Shown one piece after another: positions 8,655-17,165 of a stretch of 64,000 nt of DNA. Numbering within the stretch: position 1 is the stretch's first letter; each line of letters starts with the position of its first letter. Location of the stretch: NCBI RefSeq assembly GCF_000024545.1, contig NC_013947.1:1240001-1304000 (forward strand), in the 5' to 3' direction. The notes beneath the pieces are model-generated. The model made no database searches. It saw only the letters and a list, made by a program, of their open reading frames with translations, and was not told the DNA's origin. Made by a program: the position numbers and the translations under genes. The stretch comes from Stackebrandtia nassauensis DSM 44728. GTDB taxonomy: Bacteria; Actinomycetota; Actinomycetes; Mycobacteriales; Micromonosporaceae.

Positions 8655-9593
8655 TCAGTGCCCCGGTCCCAGTTGGCCGATCCACGGCGGATCCGCGCCG
8701 GGGACCTCACAGCAGCGGGCCGCGACCAGGGCGGCCAGTTCCAGCGCGTCGGTGAGGGTCGCCAGGTCGAGCCGGTCGAGCCGTCCGCCGTGGTGCCCCC
8801 GCACCGTCAGCCGGTGCAGCAGTCCGGCGGTGAAGGCGTCACCGGCGCCGATGGTGTCGGCGACGTGGACGCGGCGGGCCGCCACCTTGACCCATTCGCC
8901 GTCCAATGAGGCCACCGCTCCATGGGCGCCGCGGGTGATGACGATGAGGCGGCAGCCGAGGGTGTGCCAGCGTTCGCACAGCCGGCGCGCGTCGGTGTCG
9001 GGGTGGGTGAAGTCGAGGTCGTCCTGACTGAGTTTGAGGATGTCGGCCAGGCTGGCCCAGGCGTCCAGGCCGCGCCGATACCGTTCGGCCGAGGCGATCG
9101 CGGGACGCACGTTGGGGTCGATGGAGACGGTGGCGCGCGGCCGGGCCTTGCGCAGTGTCGCCGTGATGGCCTCGGCGCCCGGCGACAGCACCAGCGCCAG
9201 GGATCCGGTGTGGACGACCGACGAGGTGGCCGCGGCGGCCAGTTCGTCCTCGTTCCACTGCCAGTCGGCGGTGCCGTCGATGTAGAAGTCGTAGGCCGCG
9301 CCGCCGCTGTCGTCGATCGCGGCGATGGCCAGCGTCGCCTCCCGCCGCTCGGTCACCGAACCCGACAGGTCCACCATGGATTTCTCCAGGTGGGTGCGCA
9401 GCAGCTGCCCCAGGACGCCGCCCGACAACCGGCCGAAGAACCGGGTCGGGCTGCCCAGCCGGGCCAGCGCCACCGCGGTGTTGGCGGGTCCGCCGCCGGG
9501 GCGCACCTCCAGTCGCAGCGCCCCGTCGGTGGCGCTCGGTTCCGCCACGGCGTCGGCCACCGCCTCGCCGATGACGGCGATCGATTTCGTCAC
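8655..9593 (-). CDS. PfkB-family carbohydrate kinase (fructokinase-like)
   Basis: This 312-residue ribokinase/PfkB-family kinase phosphorylates a sugar with ATP; the closest match by motif is fructokinase. It has the family signature near residues 33-47 (GGGPANTAVALARLG), an anion-hole/catalytic block DTIGAGDAFTAG at 246-257 with Asp252 the expected catalytic base, and DFYIDGTADW before the ATP lid. The start is a GTG with no convincing SD; TAAAAC lies six bases before it, so a leaderless transcript is possible. It is convergent with the SCO2522-like gene. The exact sugar is not shown by sequence. Confidence 0.85.
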   Translation of the reverse strand: MTKSIAVIGEAVADAVAEPSATDGALRLEVRPGGGPANTAVALARLGSPTRFFGRLSGGVLGQLLRTHLEKSMVDLSGSVTERREATLAIAAIDDSGGAAYDFYIDGTADWQWNEDELAAAATSSVVHTGSLALVLSPGAEAITATLRKARPRATVSIDPNVRPAIASAERYRRGLDAWASLADILKLSQDDLDFTHPDTDARRLCERWHTLGCRLIVITRGAHGAVASLDGEWVKVAARRVHVADTIGAGDAFTAGLLHRLTVRGHHGGRLDRLDLATLTDALELAALVAARCCEVPGADPPWIGQLGPGH

Positions 9594-9630
9594 CCCTACG
9601 TTTTAGCAGCGACGGCGACCCGATTCCCGG

Positions 9631-10629
9631 TCAGTCCCGGTCCGGCGGCATGTCGGCCGGTTTCTCGGCCTGGTCCCACAGCAGGGTGAAGAAGTTCGCG
9701 GCGTCCTTGACCGCGGTCTCGTTGACGGTGATCTTGGTGGTCAGGGTCCGGGGGGTGTCCTTGGGGTCGCGGCGCGCGGCGGCGGTGGTCTCGTAGACCA
9801 GCTGGTCGTCGAAGACGATGAAGTCGTGCAGTTTGGACGCCGCGGTGCCCCGGATCCGCTCCGGGTGCAGCACCCGCACCTCGATGCCCAGGTCGCGTTG
9901 CGGGATCACGATTCCCGACAGCAGCGACTTCGAGGAGTCGTCGGGCAGGTCGGACACGAAGATGCGCTGCACCCGCACCTTCCGCTCCAGGATCGCCATC
10001 TCCTGTAGGTCGAGGTAGCGGATTCCCAGATCGGAGCGCCACAGGCCGCCGTCGACGAAGTTGTGCCCACCGGCGTCCACAGTAGCCAGGCTGATGGCCT
10101 TGATCGACTCGCGCGACTTGTCGGCGAGGGTGAGCAGCCAGTCGCGGTCCTCGCCCTGGTAGGCGGCGGTCTTCTGGTACCGCAGCTCCCGCATGAAGGC
10201 CCCCAGCCGCACCATCTCGGCCTTGGCCAGCGACGCGGCCAGTTCCGGGTGGTTGGCGTCCACCTCGATGGCGTCGCGCACCAGGCCGTCGGCGTTGTCG
10301 ACCGGCAGCCGCGACTTGGCCAGCAACTGCACCAGGTGGGCCCCGTGCCCGAGGTCGTCGATGTTGCTGTTGAGTTTCAGCTCGACGTTGTCCAGATGCG
10401 AGTCCATCGTCTCGCCGAGGTTCGTCATCCGCGAGTCGACGTCGTACAGGAACTGCGCCACGAAGATCACCCCGGCCATGAACACCGAGGTCATGATCGC
10501 CATGGGTTTGTTGTCGCCGAGCAGTTCCTCGGTGATGAAGTAGGTCAGCGCACCGACGACGAGCGACGCCACGATCTTTATCGTCAGCCGACGGGAGGAA
10601 GGGGATTTGGGATCGGTCGTACTGGCCAC
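9631..10629 (-). CDS. Two-TM membrane-anchored protein with unknown C-terminal domain
   Basis: The GTG at 10629 is preferred because GCGAGGA lies about 5 bases upstream; the longer open frame to 10941 runs over the neighbouring gene. The 332-residue product has two membrane helices (about 15-33 and 42-62) joined by a short loop, then a heptad-like region (about 65-100) that may form a coiled coil. The rest, about 230 residues, is a soluble alpha/beta region with RSDLGIRYLDLQEMAILERKVRV and a strand-turn VQRIFVSDLP. I do not recognise this domain; it vaguely recalls PLD-like effector folds but has no HKD motif. It lies between pfkB and the SCO2521-like gene, 17 bases after the latter, suggesting one minus-strand operon. 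Confidence 0.7.
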   Translation of the reverse strand: MASTTDPKSPSSRRLTIKIVASLVVGALTYFITEELLGDNKPMAIMTSVFMAGVIFVAQFLYDVDSRMTNLGETMDSHLDNVELKLNSNIDDLGHGAHLVQLLAKSRLPVDNADGLVRDAIEVDANHPELAASLAKAEMVRLGAFMRELRYQKTAAYQGEDRDWLLTLADKSRESIKAISLATVDAGGHNFVDGGLWRSDLGIRYLDLQEMAILERKVRVQRIFVSDLPDDSSKSLLSGIVIPQRDLGIEVRVLHPERIRGTAASKLHDFIVFDDQLVYETTAAARRDPKDTPRTLTTKITVNETAVKDAANFFTLLWDQAEKPADMPPDRD

Positions 10630-10646
10630 GAGAGTCCTCGCAATCT

Positions 10647-11588
10647 CTATGGGGGCGCGTGCATCGCCGAAGTGACCGCGGCGACGGTGAACTGATCGCG
10701 GATGCGCTGCACGAGGTTCTCCCACTGCCGGGTGAAGCCGGGGTTCTTCTCGAGCGCGGGCCACACCCCGCGCAGCGAGGGCTCCACCCGCACCGACGGC
10801 ATCCACAGTGGCAGCAGGTGGTCGATGGTGGGGAAGAGCCGGGCGATCACCTCGGGGCGGTCGCGGCTGCCGATCCCGGTGCGGTCCAGGATCTCCGACA
10901 GGGTCGTCACCAGCCAGTCGTGGACGGCGATGTCCTCGCACAGGGTCGCCAGCGCGCGCGGGGCGGTCTCGCGGGAGCGCAGGATCAGGATGCGCTGCGG
11001 CGAGTCCTTGATGGTGAACGAGACGGTGGCGGTGTCGTCCGGGCGGGAGGCGAACTCGCCGGGCGTGTAGGCGATCCAGCGCAGCCGGGTGCTCCGGGCC
11101 CGAAACGGGGCCCGGCGGTCGAGGCCGGGGCGGCGTCGCAGCAGGTCGAGGGTCCGCTGACTGACGGCGGCCAGGTTGAGGGCGTCGCGGGCCAGGGTTT
11201 CGGCGCCGACGTCGGTGACCATTTTCGACAGATCACACTTGCCGATCGTCTCCAGCACACCGGGCCGGGCCAGGTAGTGCGACCACGGCAGCCGGTAGGG
11301 CCGGTCGCCGCGCCGCAGTTCGGTGAAGGTGGAGCCCTGCACGATCCGGCCGCCGACGGCCACGGCGCGCCCGATGGCGGTGCCCACGGCGCGGGTCGTC
11401 CTGCCGTGCACGGGAAGTCGGCAGTCCAGTCCGGTCAGGAACTCCGGCGATCGCGCGTATGCCAACGGCCGGGCCGAAACCCGGACCCGCTCGCCCGGGG
11501 CGATGGCCAGCAGTTCGGTGGTGCCGCGGATCGAGAGCGCGTGGGAATGCTGGATGAGACCTGTGTGAATCTCTCCGTACACCACCAC
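10647..11588 (-). CDS. SCO2521-family-like protein, function unknown
   Basis: This 313-residue soluble protein starts MVVYGEIHTGLIQHS and contains GERVRVSARPLAYARSPEF and LDCRLPVHGRTTRAVGTAIGRAVAVGGRIVQG near residues 30-85, which look like a beta-rich N-terminal domain. The C-terminal half is helical. The resemblance to SCO2521-family proteins is from memory and from its proximity to the SCO2522-2525-like operon, so the name is provisional. The GTG start has no strong SD. It is divergent from the D-amino-acid oxidase-like gene across a 121-base AT-rich gap. Confidence 0.55.
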   Translation of the reverse strand: MVVYGEIHTGLIQHSHALSIRGTTELLAIAPGERVRVSARPLAYARSPEFLTGLDCRLPVHGRTTRAVGTAIGRAVAVGGRIVQGSTFTELRRGDRPYRLPWSHYLARPGVLETIGKCDLSKMVTDVGAETLARDALNLAAVSQRTLDLLRRRPGLDRRAPFRARSTRLRWIAYTPGEFASRPDDTATVSFTIKDSPQRILILRSRETAPRALATLCEDIAVHDWLVTTLSEILDRTGIGSRDRPEVIARLFPTIDHLLPLWMPSVRVEPSLRGVWPALEKNPGFTRQWENLVQRIRDQFTVAAVTSAMHAPP

Positions 11589-11697
11589 GTGAAACTCACG
11601 CCCTTTCGTGAGAACGCATGCCCCTCAACGTAATCGTATAGGCAACTATGCATTTATGACTGTCAAATTAGTGACACCGGCACGCAGTGCCATTGCG

Positions 11698-11709
11698 TAG
11701 TATGGCCTG
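11698..11709 (+). promoter_or_regulatory. Candidate -10 element for a leaderless oxidase transcript
   Basis: TAGTAT (11698-11703) ends six bases before the ATG at 11710, so transcription would start at or next to the start codon. There is no SD in front of this gene, which fits leaderless translation as commonly seen in actinobacteria. No convincing -35 is visible (GTGACA is 21 bases upstream). Confidence 0.5.
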
Positions 11710-12666
11710 ATGACCGGACCACAGGGTTATGACGCGCTGGTGGTCGGTGCGGGAGTCTCCGGGCTGACCACCGCGGTGGTGTTGGCCGAGGCCGGACTGG
11801 CGGTCCGGGTCATGACGAGCGATCCACCACTGCGGACGGTCTCGGCGATGGCCGGAGCGAGCTGGGGACCGTTTCTGGCCGGGCACGAGGCGGTGCCGCG
11901 CTGGAGCGCGGTGAGCCGGGCGGTGTTCGTCCAGCTGGCCGCCGAGTACGGCAGCGGGGTGCACCTGTCGAGCGGGGTCGAGGCCTACCAGAACATGGAC
12001 GCCGCCCCCCGCTGGGCCACCGAGGTGCCCGACTTCCGCGACTGCGAACTGGGGGAGTACCCCACCGGCTACAAGGGAGCGTGGCGGTACACCATCCCGC
12101 TGGTCGACATGCCCAGCTACCTCAGCTACCTGAGCCAGCGGCTGAGCTACTGCGGTGGCGGCATCGACGTCATCGCGCCGTTGACCTCGCTGTCGGTCCC
12201 GCTGAGCGTCGCCCCGGTCGTCGTCAACTGCACCGGCCTGGGGGCCAGGGAACTGCTCGACGACGTCGACGTGGTGCCGTGCCGGGGCCAGCTGACCGTG
12301 GTGGAGAACCCCGGCATCACCGACTTCTTCCAGGACAACATCGACGGCGACGACCTGACCTGCATCTTCCCGCACGGCGACAAGGTGGTCCTTGGCGGCA
12401 CGACCGAGACCAACGTGGACGCGATGACCTACGACCCGAACCAGGAACGCCAGATCCTGGACCGCTGCGCCCGCATCGACCCCCGGCTCGCCGGGGCCCG
12501 GGTGGTGGAACGCCGTGTCGGACTGCGCCCGCAGCGCTCCCGCATCCGGGTGGAACGCGACCCCAACCTCGACGGCCTCATCCACAACTACGGCCACGGC
12601 GGTTCCGGCGTGACGCTGTCGTGGGGCTGCGCCATGGACGTCCTGAAGCTGGTCCGGCAGCGCTGA
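11710..12666 (+). CDS. D-amino-acid oxidase-like FAD-dependent oxidoreductase
   Basis: The 318-residue product matches the DAO family in layout. An N-terminal dinucleotide-binding motif GAGVSG (13-18) binds FAD; SAMAGASWGPF (about 46-56) replaces the usual second FAD contact; a C-terminal NYGHGGSGVTLSWG (293-306) is the signature around the flavin. The RVGLRPQRSRIRVE segment supplies the carboxylate-binding Arg typical of D-amino-acid oxidases. It would oxidise D-amino acids to 2-oxo acids with release of hydrogen peroxide and ammonia; the natural substrate is not known. It is probably leaderless. The mce genes follow after 149 bases. Confidence 0.85.
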   Translation: MTGPQGYDALVVGAGVSGLTTAVVLAEAGLAVRVMTSDPPLRTVSAMAGASWGPFLAGHEAVPRWSAVSRAVFVQLAAEYGSGVHLSSGVEAYQNMDAAPRWATEVPDFRDCELGEYPTGYKGAWRYTIPLVDMPSYLSYLSQRLSYCGGGIDVIAPLTSLSVPLSVAPVVVNCTGLGARELLDDVDVVPCRGQLTVVENPGITDFFQDNIDGDDLTCIFPHGDKVVLGGTTETNVDAMTYDPNQERQILDRCARIDPRLAGARVVERRVGLRPQRSRIRVERDPNLDGLIHNYGHGGSGVTLSWGCAMDVLKLVRQR

Positions 12667-12815
12667 CGCGCGCCGAATAGGCCGATGGACATGTCTGCGT
12701 TGTTTCTGGATTGTTACCTGGGTCGCTATTCCCCAAACGTGCGGCGGTTCGCTAACCTGCTTTGATCGGACGAATTTTATTACTCCCCAGTATTCTCGTC
12801 CACCTTGGAGGACTT

Positions 12816-13886
12816 GTGGCCAGACGGTCCGGCCCCACGACGTTCGGGTCGGGGCTGAAGCTTGGCGTCTTCGCGGTGATCACCTCGTTGGCGCTGGTGC
12901 TGTTGACCGACGCGCTGGGAGGTGTGAGCCTGCCCGGAGCGGCGGGATACACCGCCATGTTCGAAGACGCCACCGGCCTGCTGCCCGGTGACGAGGTGCG
13001 CATCGCCGGCGCCAAGGTCGGCGAGGTCGACGACGTCGAACTGGAGCAGGGCAACAAACCGCTGGCGAAGGTGACCTTCGACCTGGACGAGGACCGCGAC
13101 ATCCCCGAGAGCGTCCACGCCACCATCCGGTACCGCAACATGGTGGGACAGAGATATATAGCCCTGACCCAGGCCGCCGACGGGGAGTCGCCCAGCGCGA
13201 AGAACCTGGAACCCGGCGACGTCATCGGGGTGCGCCAGACCTCCCCGGCACTGGATCTGACGGTGCTGCTCAACGGGTTCAAGCCGCTGTTCGCGGCACT
13301 GAGCCCCGACGAGGTGAACTCGCTGTCCTACGAGATCATCCAGACGCTGCAGGGCGAGGGTTCGACGGTGGAGAGCCTGCTGTCCCACACCGCGTCCCTG
13401 ACCTCCACACTGGCCGAGAACGACGAGACCATCGGCAAGGTCATCACGAACCTCAACGACATCCTGTCCACCGTCGCCGACCGCGACGAGGAGCTCGACA
13501 CCTCGATCGGCCGGTTGCAGGAGTTCGTGTCCGGGCTGTCGGAGGACCGCGAGGCCCTGGGCGAGGCGGTCTCCTCGATCGGCACCCTCACCACCCAGAC
13601 CAGCCAGCTGGTCACCGACGCCCGACCCGCCCTCGACGCCGACATCTCGGCGCTGGACGAGCTGTCGACGACGCTTTTGGACAACTCCGCCACCATCGAG
13701 GACGCCCTGCACGACCTGCCCAACACGTACCAGGAACTGACCACGACCGCCTCCTACGGCTCCTGGTTCAACTTCTTCCTGTGCGACTTCGACGGGGAAC
13801 TGGGCGTCACCGACGAGGTCACCATCAACCCGGTCGCGATCCACTCCCCGCAGCCGCGTTGCGACGCCACGGGAGGTGGTTCCTGA
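12816..13886 (+). CDS. mceB: Mce family protein MceB
   Basis: The start is the GTG at 12816, which has TTGGAGGA 3 bases upstream; an in-frame start at 12762 lacks an SD. The 356-residue product has one N-terminal membrane anchor (about 14-32), an MCE domain (about 42-115: MFEDATGLLPGDEVRIAGAK, then RYRNMVGQRYIAL) and a long helical region ending in a Cys-containing tail. PALDLTVLLNGFKPLFAALSPDEVN is typical of MceB. Mce proteins form a periplasmic lipid-conducting tunnel served by YrbE permeases. This is the first mce gene present: no yrbE or mceA precedes it, only the oxidase-like gene. The stop overlaps the next ATG by one base. Confidence 0.9.
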   Translation: MARRSGPTTFGSGLKLGVFAVITSLALVLLTDALGGVSLPGAAGYTAMFEDATGLLPGDEVRIAGAKVGEVDDVELEQGNKPLAKVTFDLDEDRDIPESVHATIRYRNMVGQRYIALTQAADGESPSAKNLEPGDVIGVRQTSPALDLTVLLNGFKPLFAALSPDEVNSLSYEIIQTLQGEGSTVESLLSHTASLTSTLAENDETIGKVITNLNDILSTVADRDEELDTSIGRLQEFVSGLSEDREALGEAVSSIGTLTTQTSQLVTDARPALDADISALDELSTTLLDNSATIEDALHDLPNTYQELTTTASYGSWFNFFLCDFDGELGVTDEVTINPVAIHSPQPRCDATGGGS

Positions 13887-14926
13887 TGGCGGACGAGAAG
13901 AAGAAGGCCCGGCGCGCGCTGGGCCTGAAGAAGATCCGGGGCCGCAAGAAGGCCGCCAAACCCCGCAACGTCAAACGCACCGGCGCGATCACGCTGGTCA
14001 TCGCGATCATGGCGGTACTGGGCGCCTTCCAGATGGACGACCTGGTGCTGCTGGCCTCCGGCAGCAGCTACACCGCGCAGCTGCGCGACGCGGCCGGGCT
14101 GACCCCCGGCACCGAGGTGCGGGTCGCCGGTGTCAAGGTCGGCAAGATAACCAGCGTCGACCTGGCCGGTCTCGGTACCCAGAAACCGCACGTCGACGTG
14201 GACTTCCGCATCGACGGCGACGTCACGATGGGGGACCGGACCGCCGCCTCGGTACGGCTCAAGACCGTCCTGGGTCAGCGCTACCTGGCCATCGAGCCCA
14301 AGGGCGACGGCGAACTGAAGAACGACACCATCCCGACCTCGCGCACCGCCACCCCGCTGGACGTCGTCGACGCCGTCAACAACCTGGCCGACACCGTCGG
14401 CGAGATCGACACCGACCAGCTGGGCACCGCGCTGGAGGTCCTGTCGGACACCTTCGCCGACACCAATGACGAAGTCGACGAATCGCTGAAGGGCATCAGC
14501 GAACTGTCCAAGACCATCTCGTCCCGCAACGAGGAACTGGGCGACCTGCTGGAGAGCGCCCGCTCGGTGACGAAGGTGCTGGCCGAACGCGACGAGGAGT
14601 TCAAGAAACTCGTCTCCGACGGCAACAAGCTGCTCGGCGAGGTCAAGAACCGCAAGGAGGCCATCCACGACCTGCTGGCCTCGACGGTCACGTTGTCGGA
14701 GGAGTTGCAGGGCCTCGTCGACGACCAGGAGAAGGACCTCGCCCCCGCGCTGACCAAACTGGACGGTGTCGTGGACCTGCTGAAGGACAACCAGGAGAAC
14801 CTGGAGAAGACCCTGACCAACATGGGTCCGTTCCTCAAGGCCTTCTCCAACGTCACCTCCAACGGCCGCTGGTTCGACTCCTATATCGAGGGACTCCTCC
14901 AGCCCTACGAAGTCGAGGTGGGCTGA
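13886..14926 (+). CDS. mceC: Mce family protein MceC
   Basis: This 346-residue protein has a very basic N-terminus (about 30 residues rich in Lys and Arg), a membrane anchor (about 36-55) and an MCE domain (about 60-140) with AAGLTPGTEVRVAGVKVGK and VLGQRYLAIEPKG. The following IPTSRTATPLDVVDAVNNL and the IDTDQLGTAL block are MceC-like. The rest is helical and heptad-rich, as expected for the needle of a hexameric Mce shaft. The ATG shares one base with the mceB stop, and GGGAGGTGG sits just upstream. An earlier in-frame start inside mceB was rejected. Confidence 0.88.
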   Translation: MADEKKKARRALGLKKIRGRKKAAKPRNVKRTGAITLVIAIMAVLGAFQMDDLVLLASGSSYTAQLRDAAGLTPGTEVRVAGVKVGKITSVDLAGLGTQKPHVDVDFRIDGDVTMGDRTAASVRLKTVLGQRYLAIEPKGDGELKNDTIPTSRTATPLDVVDAVNNLADTVGEIDTDQLGTALEVLSDTFADTNDEVDESLKGISELSKTISSRNEELGDLLESARSVTKVLAERDEEFKKLVSDGNKLLGEVKNRKEAIHDLLASTVTLSEELQGLVDDQEKDLAPALTKLDGVVDLLKDNQENLEKTLTNMGPFLKAFSNVTSNGRWFDSYIEGLLQPYEVEVG

Positions 14927-16035
14927 TGCGACGCTTCATGCGCAACCCGGTGACGGTGCTGTTCGTCGTCGTCGTCCTGGCCGCCACCGCCTTCTTCACC
15001 TGGCAGGCGCTGTCCAACAACGGCCGCCACGTCACCGCCGAGTTCACCCGCGCCGTCGGCGTGTACGAGGGCTCGGACGTGCGGGTGCTGGGCGTCAAGG
15101 TCGGTGAGATCACCTCGGTGCAGCCCAAGGGGAAGATCGTCAAGGTCGGGCTGCGCATCGACGAGGACTACCCGATCCCCGACGACGCCAAGGCCATCGT
15201 GATCCCGCCCAGCATCGTCGCCGACCGCTACGTCCAGCTGGCCCCCGCCTACACCGGCGGCGCCCGGCTGGAGGGCGGCACGACACTGGGCCCCGACCGC
15301 ACCGTGGTCCCGCTGGAACTCGACGAGGTCTACGAGTCGCTGGACGAGTTCGCCGGAGCCCTCGGTGAGGACGAGTCGCTGGGCGAGGCCATCGCGACCG
15401 CCAAGAAGAACCTCAAGGGCAACGGCAAGGACCTCGGCGAGACGCTCGACAACCTGGGCGAGGTCTCCGAGGTCCTCAACGAGCACTCCGACGACATCTG
15501 GGGCACCGTCGACAACCTGGCCGAGTTCACCAAGATGCTGGCCGAGTCCGACGCCGAGGTCGAGGTGTTCAACGAACAGCTCGCCGAGGTCTCCACCCAG
15601 CTGTCCGACGAACGCGGCACCCTGTCCAAGGCGCTGCGCGAGTTGTCGGTGGCGCTGGCCGACATCGGCAGGTTCGTCGACAAGAACGCCGACAAGCTCA
15701 CCAAGTCGGTGGAGAAGCTGTCCGACCTGTCGGGTGTCTTCGCCCGGCAGCAGGAGTCGCTGATCAACATCCTCGACTACGCGCCGGTCGCGCTGACCAA
15801 CCTCGACCTGGCCTACAACTCCCGCTCGGGAACCATGGACACCCGCGACGACCTGCTGGGCCCCTACGACCCGGCCGGGTTCCTGTGCGCGAACATCGCC
15901 ACCGCGGTGGCACTGGAGGACGTCCCGGCCGCCTGCTTCGACCTGGCCGACTCGCTGGCGGAGGGCGGAGCCGAGATGCCCAAGGAGCTCAAGTCGCTGG
16001 TCGGCAAGGGCGAGTCCATCCTGGGGGACACATGA
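14926..16035 (+). CDS. mceD: Mce family protein MceD
   Basis: The 369-residue protein has a short basic N-terminus, a membrane anchor (about 9-27) and an MCE domain (about 33-110) containing AVGVYEGSDVRVLGVKVGE, IPPSIVADRYVQLAPAYTGG and a DRTVVPLELDEVYESL segment characteristic of MceD. A helical region and a C-terminal Cys pair (FLCANIA, PAACFDL) follow. The ATG overlaps the mceC stop by one base. It would be one subunit of the same lipid-transport assembly as its neighbours. Confidence 0.9.
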   Translation: MRRFMRNPVTVLFVVVVLAATAFFTWQALSNNGRHVTAEFTRAVGVYEGSDVRVLGVKVGEITSVQPKGKIVKVGLRIDEDYPIPDDAKAIVIPPSIVADRYVQLAPAYTGGARLEGGTTLGPDRTVVPLELDEVYESLDEFAGALGEDESLGEAIATAKKNLKGNGKDLGETLDNLGEVSEVLNEHSDDIWGTVDNLAEFTKMLAESDAEVEVFNEQLAEVSTQLSDERGTLSKALRELSVALADIGRFVDKNADKLTKSVEKLSDLSGVFARQQESLINILDYAPVALTNLDLAYNSRSGTMDTRDDLLGPYDPAGFLCANIATAVALEDVPAACFDLADSLAEGGAEMPKELKSLVGKGESILGDT

Positions 16036-17165
16036 GACGCGCCAACGTCGCCAAGCTGACCGCCGTGATCGCCGCGGCGGCGCTGGCGGGCTGCTCCTCG
16101 GCACCGCTGCCCGGCGGCGAGGGCGGCGACGGCTACCAGGTGGCGATCGAGTTCGCCGACGTCACCGACCTGGTCCCGTACTCGACGGTCAAGGTCGACG
16201 ACGTGACCGTCGGACAGGTCGAGGAGATCACGGTCTCCGAGAAGTGGACCGCCAAGGTCAAGATCCGCGTCAACGACGACGTCGAACTGCCCCGCAACGC
16301 GATCGCCGCACTGCGACAGACCAGCCTGCTGGGCGAGAAGTTCGTCGAACTGGCGCCGCCCACCGAGTCCAAACCGGCGGGCAGCCTCAGCGAGGGCGAC
16401 TCGATCCCGTTGTCGCGCACCGACAAGGGCGCCGAGGTCGAGGAAGTGCTCGGCGCGGTGGCCCTGGTGTTGCAGGGCGGCGGCCTGGAACAGCTGCGCA
16501 CCATCAACACCGAGCTGTCCGACATGATGCAGGGCCGCGAGGGCGAGATCAAGGACAGCCTCGGCGAACTCGACACCTTCATGACCAGCCTCGACGACCA
16601 GCGCGAGGACATCGTCACCGCGCTGGAGGCGCTGGAGAAGCTGTCGGGGGACCTGGCCGACCAGAAGGAGACCATCGGCGAGGCCCTGGACGCCATCGCT
16701 CCGGGCGTCACCACGCTGGCCAAGCAGAAGGGCATGATCACCGAGGCCATCACGGCGCTGGGTGAGCTCGGCGAGGTCGGCTCGGACGTGATCGAGCAGA
16801 GCGGCGACGAGACCGTCGCGATCCTGCAGGACCTGCAACCGGTGCTGGAGAACCTGGTCAAGGCCGGGGACCACTTCCCGCAGGGCCTGGAGCTGGCCGG
16901 GTCGTACCCGTTCCCGCCCAACGTCTCCGAGACCATCGAGGACGACTTCGTCAACCTGTACATCACCCTCGACGGCAGCCTGGAGAACGTCCTGGGCAAC
17001 ACGCTGGGGGAGAAGCCGATCAAGCAGGCCGACCCGGACAACCCCGAGTCCACCCCGGGCGGCACCGAGGGCGGCGGCATCGACCCCATCACCGGCGGCA
17101 TCGACGACCTGCTCGGCGGCGGCATCACCGGCGACGAGGACGAGGACGAGGAGGAGGCACCGTGA
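16032..17165 (+). CDS. mceE: Mce family lipoprotein MceE
   Basis: The product starts at the ATG at 16032, which overlaps the mceD stop as ATGA. The first 21 residues form a lipoprotein signal with the lipobox ALAGC, so Cys21 should be acylated. An MCE domain follows (about 37-115: DVTDLVPYSTVKVDDVTVG, LRQTSLLGEKFVELAP). MceE is the lipid-anchored subunit of these systems. The helical stalk extends to about 320, and the tail is rich in Gly, Asp and Glu with a GGGIDPITGGIDDLLGGGI repeat. The next gene overlaps as GTGA. A longer in-frame start inside mceD was rejected. Confidence 0.92.
   Translation: MRRANVAKLTAVIAAAALAGCSSAPLPGGEGGDGYQVAIEFADVTDLVPYSTVKVDDVTVGQVEEITVSEKWTAKVKIRVNDDVELPRNAIAALRQTSLLGEKFVELAPPTESKPAGSLSEGDSIPLSRTDKGAEVEEVLGAVALVLQGGGLEQLRTINTELSDMMQGREGEIKDSLGELDTFMTSLDDQREDIVTALEALEKLSGDLADQKETIGEALDAIAPGVTTLAKQKGMITEAITALGELGEVGSDVIEQSGDETVAILQDLQPVLENLVKAGDHFPQGLELAGSYPFPPNVSETIEDDFVNLYITLDGSLENVLGNTLGEKPIKQADPDNPESTPGGTEGGGIDPITGGIDDLLGGGITGDEDEDEEEAP

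Noticed and set aside
9631-10941. Longer 436-codon version of the two-TM membrane protein
   Set aside because: The N-terminal extension overlaps the SCO2521-like gene in a different frame and reads as Arg/Pro-rich shadow sequence; the GTG at 10629 has an SD.
12762-12815. Extended mceB start adding 18 residues
   Set aside because: No SD is present and the GTG at 12816 has a close GGAGGA and matches the MceB N-terminus.
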